A DNA stretch of 53,379 nucleotides from Streptomyces sp. McG3 (GCF_018619185.1 NZ_JAAXYC010000019.1:1-53379), one strand, 5' to 3'; positions 26,621 to 36,503 are shown, numbered from the stretch's first letter. Made by a program: numbers and translations. Notes: generated by a model from the letters alone, not told the origin.

Positions 26621-27331
26621 TCAGCCCGTTCCGCCCGCTTGGGTGATGAGCTTGCGCAGGAAGGCGAGGTCGACCTCTTCGAGGGAGCCGACGACCACAC
26701 GTCCGGCCGCGGGCGCGATCGGGGCGACGGACGGCACGGCGACGACCCGGCATCCGGCGGCCTCGGCGGCGGCCACGCCGGTCGCGGTGTCCTCGATGAC
26801 CGCGCAGCGCCAGGGATCGGCGCCGAAGCCCGCGGCAGCGGTGAGGTAGGGCTCGGGGTGGGGTTTGGTCCGGGTTACCTCGTCCCCGGCGACGGTCAGC
26901 GCGAAGTGGTGGCGGCCCACCGATTCCAGCACCCGGTCGATGATCCGGCGATGGGAGGCGGAGACGAGCGCGGTGGGCACCTCGTAGGCGGCCAGCTCGG
27001 CGAGCAGCCGCTCGGCGCCCGGCATCAGCGGCACCCCGCGCTCGATGCGCTTCTCGAATCCGTCGTTGAGCAGCACCGTCAGCTCGTCCAGCCGGACGTC
27101 GGCGCCGGTGACGTCGATGAGGTAGCCGGCGCTCCGGGTCATCGGACCGCCGACGACCACGTCCCGCCAGGCCTCGTCGAGCCGGTGCCCCAGGCCGGCG
27201 AAGACCTCCTTCTCGACGTCCCACCAGAAGCCCTCGGTATCGACCAGGGTTCCGTCCATGTCGAGAAGGACCGCCTGCAGGGCGGCGCCTTCGGCCGTGC
27301 GGGTCAAGGACGCGGGGACCGTACTGGTCAT
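26621..27331 (-). CDS. HAD-superfamily phosphatase / beta-phosphoglucomutase-like
   Basis: A 236-residue haloacid-dehalogenase hydrolase. Motif I LLDMDGTLVDTEG supplies the nucleophile and acid Asp; motif II is ALVSASHR, motif III is the Lys in TRTKPHPEPYL, and motif IV is VIEDTATGVAAAEAAG. The helical cap lies between motifs I and II. The start is the ATG at 27331 with a GGAAGG ribosome site; an earlier GTG in frame overlaps that site. It probably hydrolyses a small sugar phosphate or nucleotide; the substrate cannot be assigned. It follows metH in the same direction, separated by a terminator. Confidence 0.88.
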   Translation of the reverse strand: MTSTVPASLTRTAEGAALQAVLLDMDGTLVDTEGFWWDVEKEVFAGLGHRLDEAWRDVVVGGPMTRSAGYLIDVTGADVRLDELTVLLNDGFEKRIERGVPLMPGAERLLAELAAYEVPTALVSASHRRIIDRVLESVGRHHFALTVAGDEVTRTKPHPEPYLTAAAGFGADPWRCAVIEDTATGVAAAEAAGCRVVAVPSVAPIAPAAGRVVVGSLEEVDLAFLRKLITQAGGTG

Positions 27332-27359
27332 CCGGCACACCTTCCGTAAGGGACGAGAA

Positions 27360-27399
27360 GGCCGGCCGCCATTCCCGGAAAACGGGAGGGCGACCGGCC
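27360..27399 (-). terminator. Terminator of metH
   Basis: An interrupted hairpin: GGCCGG/CCGGCC, CGCC/GGCG and CCCG/CGGG stacked around a GAAAA loop, 76 bases after the metH stop. Confidence 0.6.
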
Positions 27400-27475
27400 T
27401 GCACTGGACCGACCAGTCTACGACGTGTCCGGCCGCGGTGCGCGAAGGGCGCGAGGCCGCGGGGCGGAGTCCGTC

Positions 27476-30400
27476 CTACCGGGCGTTGAAGTACTTCGCC
27501 TCGGGGTGGTGGATGACGATGGCGTCGGTGGACTGCTCCGGGTGGAGCTGGAACTCCTCGGAGAGGTGCACGCCGATCCGCTCCGGCTGGAGGAGGTCGG
27601 CGATCTTCGCCCGGTCCTCCAGGTCCGGGCACGCCCCGTAACCGAGCGAGAACCGTGCGCCGCGGTACTTGAGCGCGAACATGTCCTCGACGTCGGCGGG
27701 GTCCTCCCCGGCGAAGCCGAGCTCGCTGCGGACCCGGGCGTGCCAGTACTCGGCGAGCGCCTCGGCCAGCTGGACGGAGAGGCCGTGCAGCTCCAGGTAG
27801 TCGCGGTAGGAGTTGGCGGCGAACAGTTCGGCGGTGGCCTCGCCGATCCGGGAGCCGACGGTGACGATCTGGAGGCCGATGACGTCCCTCTCGCCGGACT
27901 CCTCGGGGCGGAAGAAGTCGGCGAGGCAGAGGCGGCGGCCGCGGCGCTGGCGCGGGAAGGTGAAGCGGGTGCGCTCGGAGCCGTCCTCGTGGAGGAGGAC
28001 CAGGTCGTCGCCCTTGGAGACGCAGGGGAAGTAGCCGTAGACGACGGCCGCTTCCAGGAGGTTGTTGGACTGGAGGTGGTCGAGCCAGCCGCGCAGGTGC
28101 GGGCGTCCCTCGGTCTCCACCAGCTCCTCGTACGTCGGTCCATCGCCGCTCCGGGCCTGCTTGAGGCCCCACTGGCCCTTGAACAGCGCGCCCTCGTCGA
28201 GCCAGGAGGCGTAGTCCTTGAGCGGGATCCCCTTGATGACGCGGGTGCCCCGGAACGGCGGCTCGGGGATGGGGTTGGTGGTGGAGACGTCCGAGCGCAC
28301 CGAGCCCTCGGGCTCCTCGACCTCCAGCACCGCGGTGTCGGTGTTCTTCTTGGGTACCCGGCGCTGCTTGAGCTCGGGCAGGACCGCGCCGGGCACGCCG
28401 CGCTTGACGCCGATGAGCGCGTCCATGAGGCGCAGGCCCTCGAAGGCGTCCCGGGCGTAGCGGACCTCGCCCTCGTAGATCTCGTGCAGGTCCTGCTCGA
28501 CGTAGGCCCGGGTGAGCGCGGCGCCACCGAGGATCACCGGGAAGTCGGCGGCCATCTTGCGCTGGTTGAGCTCCTGGAGGTTCTCCTTCATGATCACCGT
28601 CGACTTCACCAGGAGGCCGGACATCCCGATCACATCCGCGCGGTGCTCCTCGGCGGCCTCCAGGATCGCGGAGACGGGCTGCTTGATGCCGAGGTTGACG
28701 ACGTTGTAGCCGTTGTTGGAGAGGATGATGTCGACGAGGTTCTTGCCGATGTCGTGGACGTCGCCGCGGACGGTGGCGAGCACGATCGTGCCCTTGCCGT
28801 CGTCGTCGGTCTTCTCCATGTGCGGCTCCAGATGGGCCACCGCGCTCTTCATGACCTCGGCGGACTGGAGCACGAACGGCAGCTGCATCTGGCCCGAGCC
28901 GAACAGCTCGCCGACCACCTTCATGCCTTCCAGCAGCGTGTTGTTGACGATGTCGAGGGCCGGGGTGTCCTGGAGGGCCTCGTCGAGGTCGGCCTCCAGG
29001 CCGTTCTTCTCGCCGTCGATGATGCGCCGCTGGAGGCGCTCGTCCAGCGGGAGGGCCATCAGCTCCTCGGCCCGGCCCGCCTTCATCGACTTCATGTTGA
29101 CGCCCTCGAACAGCTCCATGAGCTTCTGGAGGGGGTCGTAGCCCTCGCTGCGGCGGTCGTAGATGAGGTCGAGGGCGACCTTGACCTGCTCCTCCTCCAG
29201 CCGGGCGATCGGCAGGATCTTCGAGGCGTGCACGATCGCCGAGTCCAGGCCGGCCTTGACGCACTCGTCGAGGAAGACGGAGTTCAGGATGACCCGGGCG
29301 GCCGGGTTCAGACCGAAGGAGATGTTGGAGAGGCCCAGCGTGGTCTGGACGTCCGGGTGGCGCTTCTTGAGCTCGCGGATCGCCCCGATGGTGGCGATGC
29401 CGTCGCCCCGGGACTCCTCCTGACCGGTGCAGATGGTGAAGGTCAGGGTGTCGATGAGGATGTCGGACTCGTGGATGCCCCAGTTGGTGGTGAGGTCCTC
29501 GATCAGCCGCTCGGCGATGGCGACCTTGTGCTCGACCGTGCGGGCCTGCCCCTCCTCGTCGATCGTCAGGGCGATCAGGGCGGCGCCGTGCTCGGAGGCC
29601 AGGGCGCTGACCTGCGCGAATCGGGACTCGGGGCCATCGCCGTCCTCGTAGTTCACCGAGTTCAGCACGGCCCGGCCGCCGAGCTTCTCCAGGCCGGCGC
29701 GCAGCACGGGCAGCTCGGTGGAGTCCAGCACGATCGGGAGGGTGGAGGCGGTCGCGAAGCGGCCGGCCAGCTCCGTCATGTCGGCGGCGCCGTCACGGCC
29801 CACGTAGTCGACGCAGAGGTCGAGCATGTGCGCGCCCTCGCGGATCTGGTCGCGGGCCATCTCCACGCAGTCGTCCCAGCGGGCCTCCAGCATGGCTTCG
29901 CGGAACTTCTTCGAGCCGTTGGCGTTGGTGCGCTCCCCGATCGCCAGGTAGGCGGTGTCCTGCCGGAAGGGGATGGTCTGGTAGAGCGAGGCCGCGCCGG
30001 GCTCGGGGCGCGGGTCCCGCTCGGTCGGGGTGAGCCCCCGGGCGCGCTCGACGACGGCCCGCAGGTGCTCCGGCGTCGTACCGCAGCAGCCGCCGATGAG
30101 GGAGAGACCGTAGTCCCGGACGAACGTCTCCTGGGAGTCGGCGAGACCGTCGGGGCCGAGCGGGAAGTGCGCGCCGTCCTTGGTGAGGACGGGCAGGCCG
30201 GCGTTGGGCATGCACATCAGGGGCGTACGGGAGTGGCGGGCGAGGTAGCGCAGGTGCTCGCTCATCTCGTCCGGGCCGGTCGAGCAGTTCAGCCCGATCA
30301 GGTCGATGCCCAGCGGCTCCAGGGCGGTCAGGGCGGCGCCGATCTCGGATCCCAGCAGCATGACGCCGGTGGTCTCGAAGGCGAGGGAGCAGATCAGGGG

Positions 30401-30994
30401 CACGTGGACGCCGAGGGCGTCCATCGCCCGGCGCGCGCCGATGATGCTGGACTTGGTCTGCAGCAGGTCCTGGGTGGTCTCGACGATCAGGGCGTCGGAG
30501 CCGCCCGTGAGGAGGCCCTCGGCGTTCTTCTGGTAGCCGTCGCGCAGGACGTCGTAGGTGATGTGGCCGAGCGAGGGCAGCTTGGTGCCGGGGCCGATCG
30601 AGCCGAGGACCCAGCGCTGGCGTCCGTCCTTCGCCGCGAACTCGTCCGCGACCTCGCGGGCGATCCGGGCGCCGGACTCGGAGAGCTCGACGATCCGGTC
30701 GGCGATCTCGTACTCGTTCGCGGCGGAGTGGTTCGCGCCGAAGGTGTTGGTCTCGACGCAGTCGACGCCGACCGCGAAGTACTCCTCGTGGACCGAGCGC
30801 ACGATGTCGGGCCGGGTGATGTTCAGGATCTCGTTGCAGCCTTCGAGGTTCTCGAAGTCCTCCAGCGTGGGGTCCTGTGCCTGGAGCATGGTGCCCATCG
30901 CCCCGTCGGCCACCACCACGCGGGTGGCGAGTGCCTCTCGGAGCGCGTCTGCGCGGGTCCGGCTGTCGGCGGCGGATGTCGGCAACGAGGCCAT
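27476..30994 (-). CDS. metH: Cobalamin-dependent methionine synthase MetH
   Basis: Transfers the methyl of 5-methyltetrahydrofolate to homocysteine via cob(I)alamin. 1172 residues in four modules. The homocysteine domain (about 15-330) has zinc ligands C237 and C303-C304. The pterin domain is about 345-610 (AIGERTNANGSKKF). The cobalamin domain has the lower-ligand motif D745-x-H747-x-x-G750. The AdoMet reactivation domain follows from about 880. The ATG at 30994 follows GGGAG; the frame's long upstream extension crosses the gylR promoter and is not real. It is divergent from gylR. No B12 or SAM riboswitch was recognised in its leader. Confidence 0.97.
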   Translation of the reverse strand: MASLPTSAADSRTRADALREALATRVVVADGAMGTMLQAQDPTLEDFENLEGCNEILNITRPDIVRSVHEEYFAVGVDCVETNTFGANHSAANEYEIADRIVELSESGARIAREVADEFAAKDGRQRWVLGSIGPGTKLPSLGHITYDVLRDGYQKNAEGLLTGGSDALIVETTQDLLQTKSSIIGARRAMDALGVHVPLICSLAFETTGVMLLGSEIGAALTALEPLGIDLIGLNCSTGPDEMSEHLRYLARHSRTPLMCMPNAGLPVLTKDGAHFPLGPDGLADSQETFVRDYGLSLIGGCCGTTPEHLRAVVERARGLTPTERDPRPEPGAASLYQTIPFRQDTAYLAIGERTNANGSKKFREAMLEARWDDCVEMARDQIREGAHMLDLCVDYVGRDGAADMTELAGRFATASTLPIVLDSTELPVLRAGLEKLGGRAVLNSVNYEDGDGPESRFAQVSALASEHGAALIALTIDEEGQARTVEHKVAIAERLIEDLTTNWGIHESDILIDTLTFTICTGQEESRGDGIATIGAIRELKKRHPDVQTTLGLSNISFGLNPAARVILNSVFLDECVKAGLDSAIVHASKILPIARLEEEQVKVALDLIYDRRSEGYDPLQKLMELFEGVNMKSMKAGRAEELMALPLDERLQRRIIDGEKNGLEADLDEALQDTPALDIVNNTLLEGMKVVGELFGSGQMQLPFVLQSAEVMKSAVAHLEPHMEKTDDDGKGTIVLATVRGDVHDIGKNLVDIILSNNGYNVVNLGIKQPVSAILEAAEEHRADVIGMSGLLVKSTVIMKENLQELNQRKMAADFPVILGGAALTRAYVEQDLHEIYEGEVRYARDAFEGLRLMDALIGVKRGVPGAVLPELKQRRVPKKNTDTAVLEVEEPEGSVRSDVSTTNPIPEPPFRGTRVIKGIPLKDYASWLDEGALFKGQWGLKQARSGDGPTYEELVETEGRPHLRGWLDHLQSNNLLEAAVVYGYFPCVSKGDDLVLLHEDGSERTRFTFPRQRRGRRLCLADFFRPEESGERDVIGLQIVTVGSRIGEATAELFAANSYRDYLELHGLSVQLAEALAEYWHARVRSELGFAGEDPADVEDMFALKYRGARFSLGYGACPDLEDRAKIADLLQPERIGVHLSEEFQLHPEQSTDAIVIHHPEAKYFNAR

Positions 30995-31188
30995 GGATGA
31001 TCTCCCAGGGATGCGACGGCTGTCGGCTTTGCGTCCTTCTTGGGGAAGGCGCACCTCGCCAGCGTAGCCGGACGGCGTCCGGGACCGTAGGTGCGTCCAT
31101 GGGACGGACTGCATGCTGTGCGGGTGCATCGCGTGCGGCCCGGTGGCGGAGACTTTCCCCCGGAGTCCCGCGCAGGTCGGCATCGACC

Positions 31189-31211
31189 GATAGTGTTCAG
31201 CATTGTCGAAC
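31189..31211 (+). promoter_or_regulatory. Candidate gylR -10 box and GylR operator
   Basis: GATAGT (31189-31194) resembles a -10. It is followed at once by an inverted repeat, GTTC (31195-31198) and GAAC (31208-31211), whose right part GCATTGTCGAAC (31200-31211) recurs upstream of glpF. An operator at the transcription start would fit autorepression. Confidence 0.5.
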
Positions 31212-31233
31212 CGAGGTGGAGGAGTACGGCGCG

Positions 31234-31998
31234 ATGGCCAAGAACATCCAGTCGCTGGAGCGGGCGGCCGCGATGCTGCGTCTGCTGGCGGGCGGCGAGC
31301 GCCGGCTCGGGCTCTCCGACATCGCCTCCTCACTGGGGCTGGCCAAGGGCACCGCGCACGGCATTCTGCGCACGCTCCAGCTGGAGGGCTTCGTCGAGCA
31401 GGACGCGGCGTCGGGGCGCTACCAGCTGGGCGCGGAGCTGCTGCGGCTGGGCAACAGCTATCTGGACGTCCACGAACTGCGGGCGCGCGCCCTGGTCTGG
31501 ACGGACGACCTGGCCCGCTCCAGCGGCGAGAGCGTCCACCTCGGGGTGCTGCACCAGCACGGCGTGCTGATCGTCCACCACGTCTTCCGGCCCGACGACA
31601 GCCGCCAGGTGCTGGAGGTCGGGGCCATGCAGCCGCTGCACTCCACGGCGCTGGGCAAGGTGCTGTCCGCGTACGACCCGGTGGCCCACAGCGAGGTCAT
31701 GGAGGCGGAGCGCCGCTCCTTCACCGGGCGCACCGTCACCGCCGACGACGCCTTCGAGTCGATGCTCGACCTGATCCGGGCCCAGGGCTGGGCCGCCGAC
31801 GCCGAGGAGACCTGGGAGGGCGTGGCCGCGGTGGCCGCCCCGATCCACGACCGGCGCAGGATGCCCGTCGGGGCGGTCGCCGTGACGGGCGCGGTGGAGC
31901 GGGTGGCCCCGGGCGGGACGCTGCGCCCCGAGCTGATCGCGGCCGTGCGCGACTGCGCCCGCGCGGTCTCCCGGGATCTGGGCGCCGGCCGCTTCTGA
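31234..31998 (+). CDS. gylR: IclR-family glycerol operon regulator GylR
   Basis: A 254-residue repressor with an N-terminal winged helix-turn-helix (SLERAAAMLRLLAGG, LGLSDIASSLGLAKGTAHGILRTL) and a C-terminal IclR effector domain (ARSSGESVHLGVL, LHSTALGKVLSAY, GVAAVAAPIHDRR). The position directly upstream of glpF-glpK-glpD matches the Streptomyces gyl locus, where GylR represses glycerol catabolism and responds to glycerol-3-phosphate. The ATG follows GGAGGAG. It is divergent from metH. The shared operator-like motif upstream of gylR and glpF supports autoregulation and control of the operon. Confidence 0.93.
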   Translation: MAKNIQSLERAAAMLRLLAGGERRLGLSDIASSLGLAKGTAHGILRTLQLEGFVEQDAASGRYQLGAELLRLGNSYLDVHELRARALVWTDDLARSSGESVHLGVLHQHGVLIVHHVFRPDDSRQVLEVGAMQPLHSTALGKVLSAYDPVAHSEVMEAERRSFTGRTVTADDAFESMLDLIRAQGWAADAEETWEGVAAVAAPIHDRRRMPVGAVAVTGAVERVAPGGTLRPELIAAVRDCARAVSRDLGAGRF

Positions 31999-32431
31999 CG
32001 GCCCGCACGACCCGCCCGCTCCCCGCACCGCGCGACGCCGCACCTCCACCCCCGTACGCATGACCCCGTACGCAGCCGCGTCCGCCCCTGCCGCCCGGCG
32101 CCGGGTGATCGTCCGCTCGCGCCCCGGCACGTCCGAGCCCGTCCCGGACCGTCCGGGCCCGCCCCGGCCCTCGCGGTAACGATCGCGTCGCGCACCGAGT
32201 CGTGGACCACAGAACCCTTGACGCTTCCTTCACTCGGGGGAAACACTGCCGTTCAACGGTCGGCATTGTCGAACGCCTAACGGCAATACGCGTTAGGGTG
32301 TGACAGTGCCAAGGGCCGGTCAAGCCCTTACAGGTGGGCTGCCCACGCTTCGTGGATACCCATCTGGGGCGCGGATCACCGGCGGGACCGGTGCTCCGCT
32401 CTCCCCTGGACGAAGGACAAAGGAGTCGCGG
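31999..32431 (+). other. 433-base region between gylR and glpF
   Basis: No gene seen. It holds a short palindrome CCCGGAC-C-GTCCGGG (32143-32157) that may end the gylR transcript. It then holds the cluster of operator-like repeats and promoter for glpF described separately, and an untranslated leader of about 125 bases. Confidence 0.6.
32249..32299 (+). promoter_or_regulatory. glpFKD promoter/operator cluster
   Basis: Three repeats are packed together: palindrome CCGTT-C-AACGG (32249-32259); GTTC (32251-32254) with GAAC (32271-32274), containing GCATTGTCGAAC (32263-32274); and CCTAACG (32276-32282) with CGTTAGG (32291-32297). TAGGGT (32294-32299) is a good Streptomyces -10. The shared 12-mer with the gylR promoter marks the likely GylR site. 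Confidence 0.55.
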
Positions 32432-33223
32432 GTGTCCAGCTCCGACATTTTCATCGGCGAGACCATAGGTACCGCCGTACTCATCCTGCTCGGCGGCGGT
32501 GTCTGTGCCGCCGTCACGCTGAAGAGCTCGAAGGCCCGGAACGCGGGCTGGCTGGCCATCACCTTCGGGTGGGGTTTCGCCGTGCTGACCGGCGCCTATC
32601 TCGCCGGCGGCGTATCGGGCGCCCACCTCAACCCCGCGGTCACGGTCGGCCTGGCCATCCAGGGCGGCACGGAGTGGGGCGACGTGCCCCTCTACCTCGG
32701 CTCGCAGCTGCTCGGCGCGATGATCGGCGCCCTGCTGGTCTGGGCGGTCTACTACGGGCAGTTCCACGCCCACCTCACCGACCCCGAGATCGTCGGGACG
32801 AAGTCCACCGACGAGGGCATGGTCGACCAGACCGCCGCCCCGAAGGCCGGCCCGGTGCTCGGGATCTTCTCCACCGGTCCGGAGATCCGCAACGGCGTCC
32901 AGAACGTCATCACCGAGATCATCGCCACCACCGTGCTGGTCCTGGCGATCCTGACCCAGGGCCTCAACGACGGGGGCAACGGCATCGGCACGCTCGGCGC
33001 GCTGATCACCGCCCTGGTCGTCGTCGGCATCGGCCTCTCGCTCGGCGGCCCGACCGGCTACGCCATCAACCCGGTCCGCGACCTCGGTCCGCGCATCGTG
33101 CACTCCCTGCTGCCGCTGCCGAACAAGGGTGGTTCGGACTGGGGCTACGCGTGGGTACCCATCGTGGGTCCGCTCGTCGGCGGCGCACTCGCCGGCGGGC
33201 TCTACAACCTCGCCTTCGCGTAG
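32432..33223 (+). CDS. glpF: Glycerol facilitator GlpF (MIP/aquaglyceroporin)
   Basis: A 263-residue, six-span channel for glycerol uptake. It starts at the GTG at 32432 with AAAGGAG upstream; the frame opens earlier, across the leader. The first channel motif is the canonical N67-P68-A69 ([11 protein letters not shown]). The second is N213-P214-V215-R216 ([12 protein letters not shown]), where Val replaces the usual Ala. The loop [17 protein letters not shown] between helices is longer than in E. coli GlpF. It is the first gene of glpF-glpK-glpD and is followed 45 bases later by glpK. Confidence 0.94.
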   Translation: MSSSDIFIGETIGTAVLILLGGGVCAAVTLKSSKARNAGWLAITFGWGFAVLTGAYLAGGVSGAHLNPAVTVGLAIQGGTEWGDVPLYLGSQLLGAMIGALLVWAVYYGQFHAHLTDPEIVGTKSTDEGMVDQTAAPKAGPVLGIFSTGPEIRNGVQNVITEIIATTVLVLAILTQGLNDGGNGIGTLGALITALVVVGIGLSLGGPTGYAINPVRDLGPRIVHSLLPLPNKGGSDWGYAWVPIVGPLVGGALAGGLYNLAFA

Positions 33224-33268
33224 CCCGAGCCGCACCTCCACCACTTCACAGACTTCCGGGAGCACACC

Positions 33269-34813
33269 GTGACCGACGCACACACCACCGGCACCCACGG
33301 CACCGGGCCGTTCATCGCGGCCATCGACCAGGGCACCACCTCCAGCCGCTGCATCGTCTTCGACAAGGACGGCCGGATCGTCTCCGTCGACCAGAAGGAG
33401 CACGAGCAGATCTTCCCGAAGCCGGGCTGGGTCGAGCACGACGCGACCGAGATCTGGGAGAACGTCCAGGAGGTCGTCGCCGGGGCCATCGTCAAGGCCG
33501 GCATCACCTCCGACGACGTCAAGGCGATCGGCATCACCAACCAGCGCGAGACCACGCTGATGTGGGACAAGAACACCGGTGAGCCGGTGCACAACGCCCT
33601 GGTCTGGCAGGACACCCGCACCGACGCGCTCTGCAAGGAGCTCGGCCGCAACGTGGGCCAGGACCGGTTCCGCCGCGAGACCGGGCTGCCGCTCGCCTCG
33701 TACTTCGCGGGACCCAAGGTCCGCTGGCTGCTCGACAACGTCGAGGGGCTGCGCGAGCGCGCCGAGGCCGGCGACATCCTCTTCGGCACCATGGACTCCT
33801 GGGTCATCTGGAACCTCACCGGCGGCACCGACGGCGGGGTACACGTCACCGACGTCACCAATGCCTCGCGCACCCTCCTGATGAACCTGCACCGGATGGA
33901 GTGGGACGAGAAGATCCTCTCCTCCATCGGCATCCCGGCCGCGGTGCTCCCCGAGATCCGCTCCTCCGCCGAGGTGTACGGCCACGCCAAGGGCGGCATC
34001 CTCGACGGCGTGCCCGTCGCCTCCGCGCTCGGCGACCAGCAGGCGGCCCTCTTCGGCCAGACCTGTTTCGCCGAGGGCGAGGCCAAGTCCACGTACGGCA
34101 CCGGCACCTTCATGCTGATGAACACCGGCTCCACCCCGGTCAACTCGTACAACGGGCTGCTCACCACCGTCGGCTACCAGATCGGCGACAAGCCCCCGGT
34201 GTACGCGCTGGAGGGCTCCATCGCGGTCACCGGCTCGCTGGTGCAGTGGATGCGGGACCAGATGGGCCTGATCAAGTCGGCCGCCGAGATCGAGACGCTG
34301 GCCTCCTCGGTCGAGGACAACGGCGGCGCCTACTTCGTGCCCGCCTTCTCCGGTCTCTTCGCCCCCTACTGGCGTCCCGACGCCCGCGGGGTGATCACCG
34401 GTCTCACCCGTTACGTCACCAAGGCGCACATCGCCCGTGCCGTCCTGGAGGCCACCGCCTGGCAGACCCGCGAGATCAGCGACGCCATGACGAAGGACTC
34501 CGGCGTCGAGCTGACCGCGCTCAAGGTCGACGGCGGCATGACGTCCAACAACCTGCTGATGCAGACGCTCGCCGACTTCCTGGACGCGCCCGTGGTGCGC
34601 CCCATGGTCGCCGAGACCACCTGCCTCGGCGCCGCCTACGCCGCCGGTCTGGCCGTCGGCTTCTGGCCGGACACCGACGCGCTGCGCGCCAACTGGCGCC
34701 GGGCCGCCGAGTGGACACCCCGTATGGACGCGGACACCCGTGCCCGCGAGTACAAGAGCTGGCTCAAGGCCGTCGAACGGACCATGGGCTGGATCGAGGA
34801 CGAAGAAAGCTGA
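33269..34813 (+). CDS. glpK: Glycerol kinase GlpK
   Basis: Phosphorylates glycerol to sn-glycerol-3-phosphate with ATP in the cytosol. A 514-residue FGGY kinase. [16 protein letters not shown] is the N-terminal phosphate-binding loop. ITNQRETT and WQDTRT provide the glycerol-binding residues. DQQAALFGQ and [14 protein letters not shown] lie in the second domain, and [18 protein letters not shown] is the C-terminal signature. The start is a GTG after CGGGAG. The stop is 14 bases from glpD. Confidence 0.97.
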   Translation: MTDAHTTGTHGTGPFIAAIDQGTTSSRCIVFDKDGRIVSVDQKEHEQIFPKPGWVEHDATEIWENVQEVVAGAIVKAGITSDDVKAIGITNQRETTLMWDKNTGEPVHNALVWQDTRTDALCKELGRNVGQDRFRRETGLPLASYFAGPKVRWLLDNVEGLRERAEAGDILFGTMDSWVIWNLTGGTDGGVHVTDVTNASRTLLMNLHRMEWDEKILSSIGIPAAVLPEIRSSAEVYGHAKGGILDGVPVASALGDQQAALFGQTCFAEGEAKSTYGTGTFMLMNTGSTPVNSYNGLLTTVGYQIGDKPPVYALEGSIAVTGSLVQWMRDQMGLIKSAAEIETLASSVEDNGGAYFVPAFSGLFAPYWRPDARGVITGLTRYVTKAHIARAVLEATAWQTREISDAMTKDSGVELTALKVDGGMTSNNLLMQTLADFLDAPVVRPMVAETTCLGAAYAAGLAVGFWPDTDALRANWRRAAEWTPRMDADTRAREYKSWLKAVERTMGWIEDEES

Positions 34814-34827
34814 CGAGGAGCATCACC

Positions 34828-36438
34828 ATGACCACCCTGCAGAGCGTTCCCGCCCTCGGAACGCACCCGGCCTCCGGCTCGCTGCCGAGCCGCGCCGAGA
34901 CCCGGGAGCAGCTGTCCCGGGCCACGTACGACCTCCTGGTCATCGGCGGCGGCATCCTGGGCATCTCCACCGCCTGGCATGCCGCGCAGTCCGGGCTGCG
35001 GGTGGCACTGGTGGACGCCGGCGACTTCGCCGGCGCCACCTCCTCCGCTTCCTCCAAGCTGCTCCACGGCGGTCTGCGCTACCTCCAGACCGGCGCGGTG
35101 AAGCTGGTCGCGGAGAACCACTTCGAGCGCCGCGCGGTCTCCCGCGAGGTGGCCCCCCACCTGGCCAACCCGCTCACCTTCTACCTGCCCGTCTACAAGG
35201 GCGGCCCGCACGGCGCGGCCAAGCTCGGCGCGGGCGTCTTCGCCTACTCCGCGCTCTCCGCCTTCGGCGACGGCGTCGGCCATGTCATCTCCCCGGCCAA
35301 GGCGCAGCGCGACGTGCCCGAGCTGCGTACGGACGACCTGAAGGCGGTCGCGGTCTACCGCGACGACCAGATGAACGACGCCCGCATGGCGCTGATGACG
35401 GTCCGCGCGGCCGTCGACGCGGGCGCGGTCGTCCTGAACCACGCGGCGGTCACCGGGCTGCGCTTCACCCGGGGCCGGGTCACCGGCGCCGACCTGACGG
35501 ACAGCACGGACGGCACCGAGTTCGGCGTCACCGCCCGGCTCGTCCTGAACGCCACCGGCCCCTGGGTCGACCACCTGCGGAAGATGGAGGACCCGAACGC
35601 GGCCCCCTCCATCCGTCTCTCCAAGGGCGCGCACCTGGTCCTCAAGCGGACCCGGCCGTGGCGGGCGGCGCTGGCCACCCCGATCGACAAGTACCGGATC
35701 ACGTTCGCCCTGCCCTGGGAGGACATGCTGCTGCTCGGCACGACGGACGAGGAGTACGAGGGCGACCCGGCGGATGTCGCGGTGACGGAGTCCGACACCG
35801 CGCAGATCCTCGACGAGGCGGCGTTCTCGATCAAGGACCAGCAGCTGTCGCGCGATCTGATCACGTACTCCTTCGCGGGTCTGCGGGTGCTGCCCGGCGG
35901 TCCCGGCGACACCTCCAAGGCCAAGCGCGAGACGGTCGTCACCGAGGGCCGCGGCGGAATGCTGTCGGTGGCGGGCGGCAAGTGGACGACCTTCCGCCAC
36001 ATCGGCCGCACCGTCATGAACAAGCTGGCCGCCCTGCCCGGGCACCCGCTGGCCGAGGACATGGAGCCGATGAACCGGCTGCCGAGGAAGCTCCCGCTGC
36101 CCGGCATCGCCAACCCGAACGCGGTGGCGCACCGGCTGCTCATCGACGGCGGCACACCCGGCCCCCGGATGGCGCCGGACACCGCCCGGCACCTGGCCAC
36201 GCACTACGGTTCGCTCGCCTTCGACATCGCCCGGCTGGCGAACGAGAGCCCGGAACTGGCCGAGCGCGTCCACCCGGACGCCCCGGAGATCTGGGCCCAG
36301 GTCGCCTACGCCCGGGACCACGAGTGGGCCGAGACGGCGGACGACGTGCTGCGCCGCCGGACCACGCTGACGATCCGGGGCCTGGCGACGGAAGACGTCC
36401 GCGCCGGCGTCGAGAAGCTGCTGGCCGACAAGGACTGA
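34828..36438 (+). CDS. glpD: Glycerol-3-phosphate dehydrogenase GlpD
   Basis: An FAD-dependent, membrane-associated oxidation of glycerol-3-phosphate to dihydroxyacetone phosphate, passing electrons to quinone. 536 residues. The FAD-binding motif is LLVIGGGILGIS (about 32-43); GATSSASSKLLHGGLRYL is the family signature. GGKWTTFRHIGRTVMN is the second FAD motif. The C-terminal DAO_C helix bundle ends RGLATEDVRAGVEKLL. The ATG at 34828 follows GAGGAG; the long upstream frame is a shadow of glpK. Two tandem hairpins end the operon. Confidence 0.96.
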   Translation: MTTLQSVPALGTHPASGSLPSRAETREQLSRATYDLLVIGGGILGISTAWHAAQSGLRVALVDAGDFAGATSSASSKLLHGGLRYLQTGAVKLVAENHFERRAVSREVAPHLANPLTFYLPVYKGGPHGAAKLGAGVFAYSALSAFGDGVGHVISPAKAQRDVPELRTDDLKAVAVYRDDQMNDARMALMTVRAAVDAGAVVLNHAAVTGLRFTRGRVTGADLTDSTDGTEFGVTARLVLNATGPWVDHLRKMEDPNAAPSIRLSKGAHLVLKRTRPWRAALATPIDKYRITFALPWEDMLLLGTTDEEYEGDPADVAVTESDTAQILDEAAFSIKDQQLSRDLITYSFAGLRVLPGGPGDTSKAKRETVVTEGRGGMLSVAGGKWTTFRHIGRTVMNKLAALPGHPLAEDMEPMNRLPRKLPLPGIANPNAVAHRLLIDGGTPGPRMAPDTARHLATHYGSLAFDIARLANESPELAERVHPDAPEIWAQVAYARDHEWAETADDVLRRRTTLTIRGLATEDVRAGVEKLLADKD

Positions 36439-36447
36439 CCTGTTCTG

Positions 36448-36503
36448 GCCCGTCCCGCGTGGACGGGCGACGGGGGCGGCTCCCGCGGGAGCCGCCCCCG
36501 TCG
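36448..36503 (+). terminator. Tandem terminator of glpFKD
   Basis: Hairpin 36448-36455 with 36461-36468 (8 bp, CGCGT loop). It runs straight into a perfect 18-bp palindrome, 36468-36485 with 36486-36503. It starts 10 bases past the glpD stop. Confidence 0.85.

Noticed and set aside
27425..31000. A 1191-codon plus-strand frame opposite metH
   Set aside because: Antisense shadow caused by codon bias of metH; low-complexity composition.
32261..32299. A canonical -35/-10 pair for glpF using TTGTCG and TAGGGT
   Set aside because: The spacer would be 22 bases, too long; only the -10 is kept as evidence.
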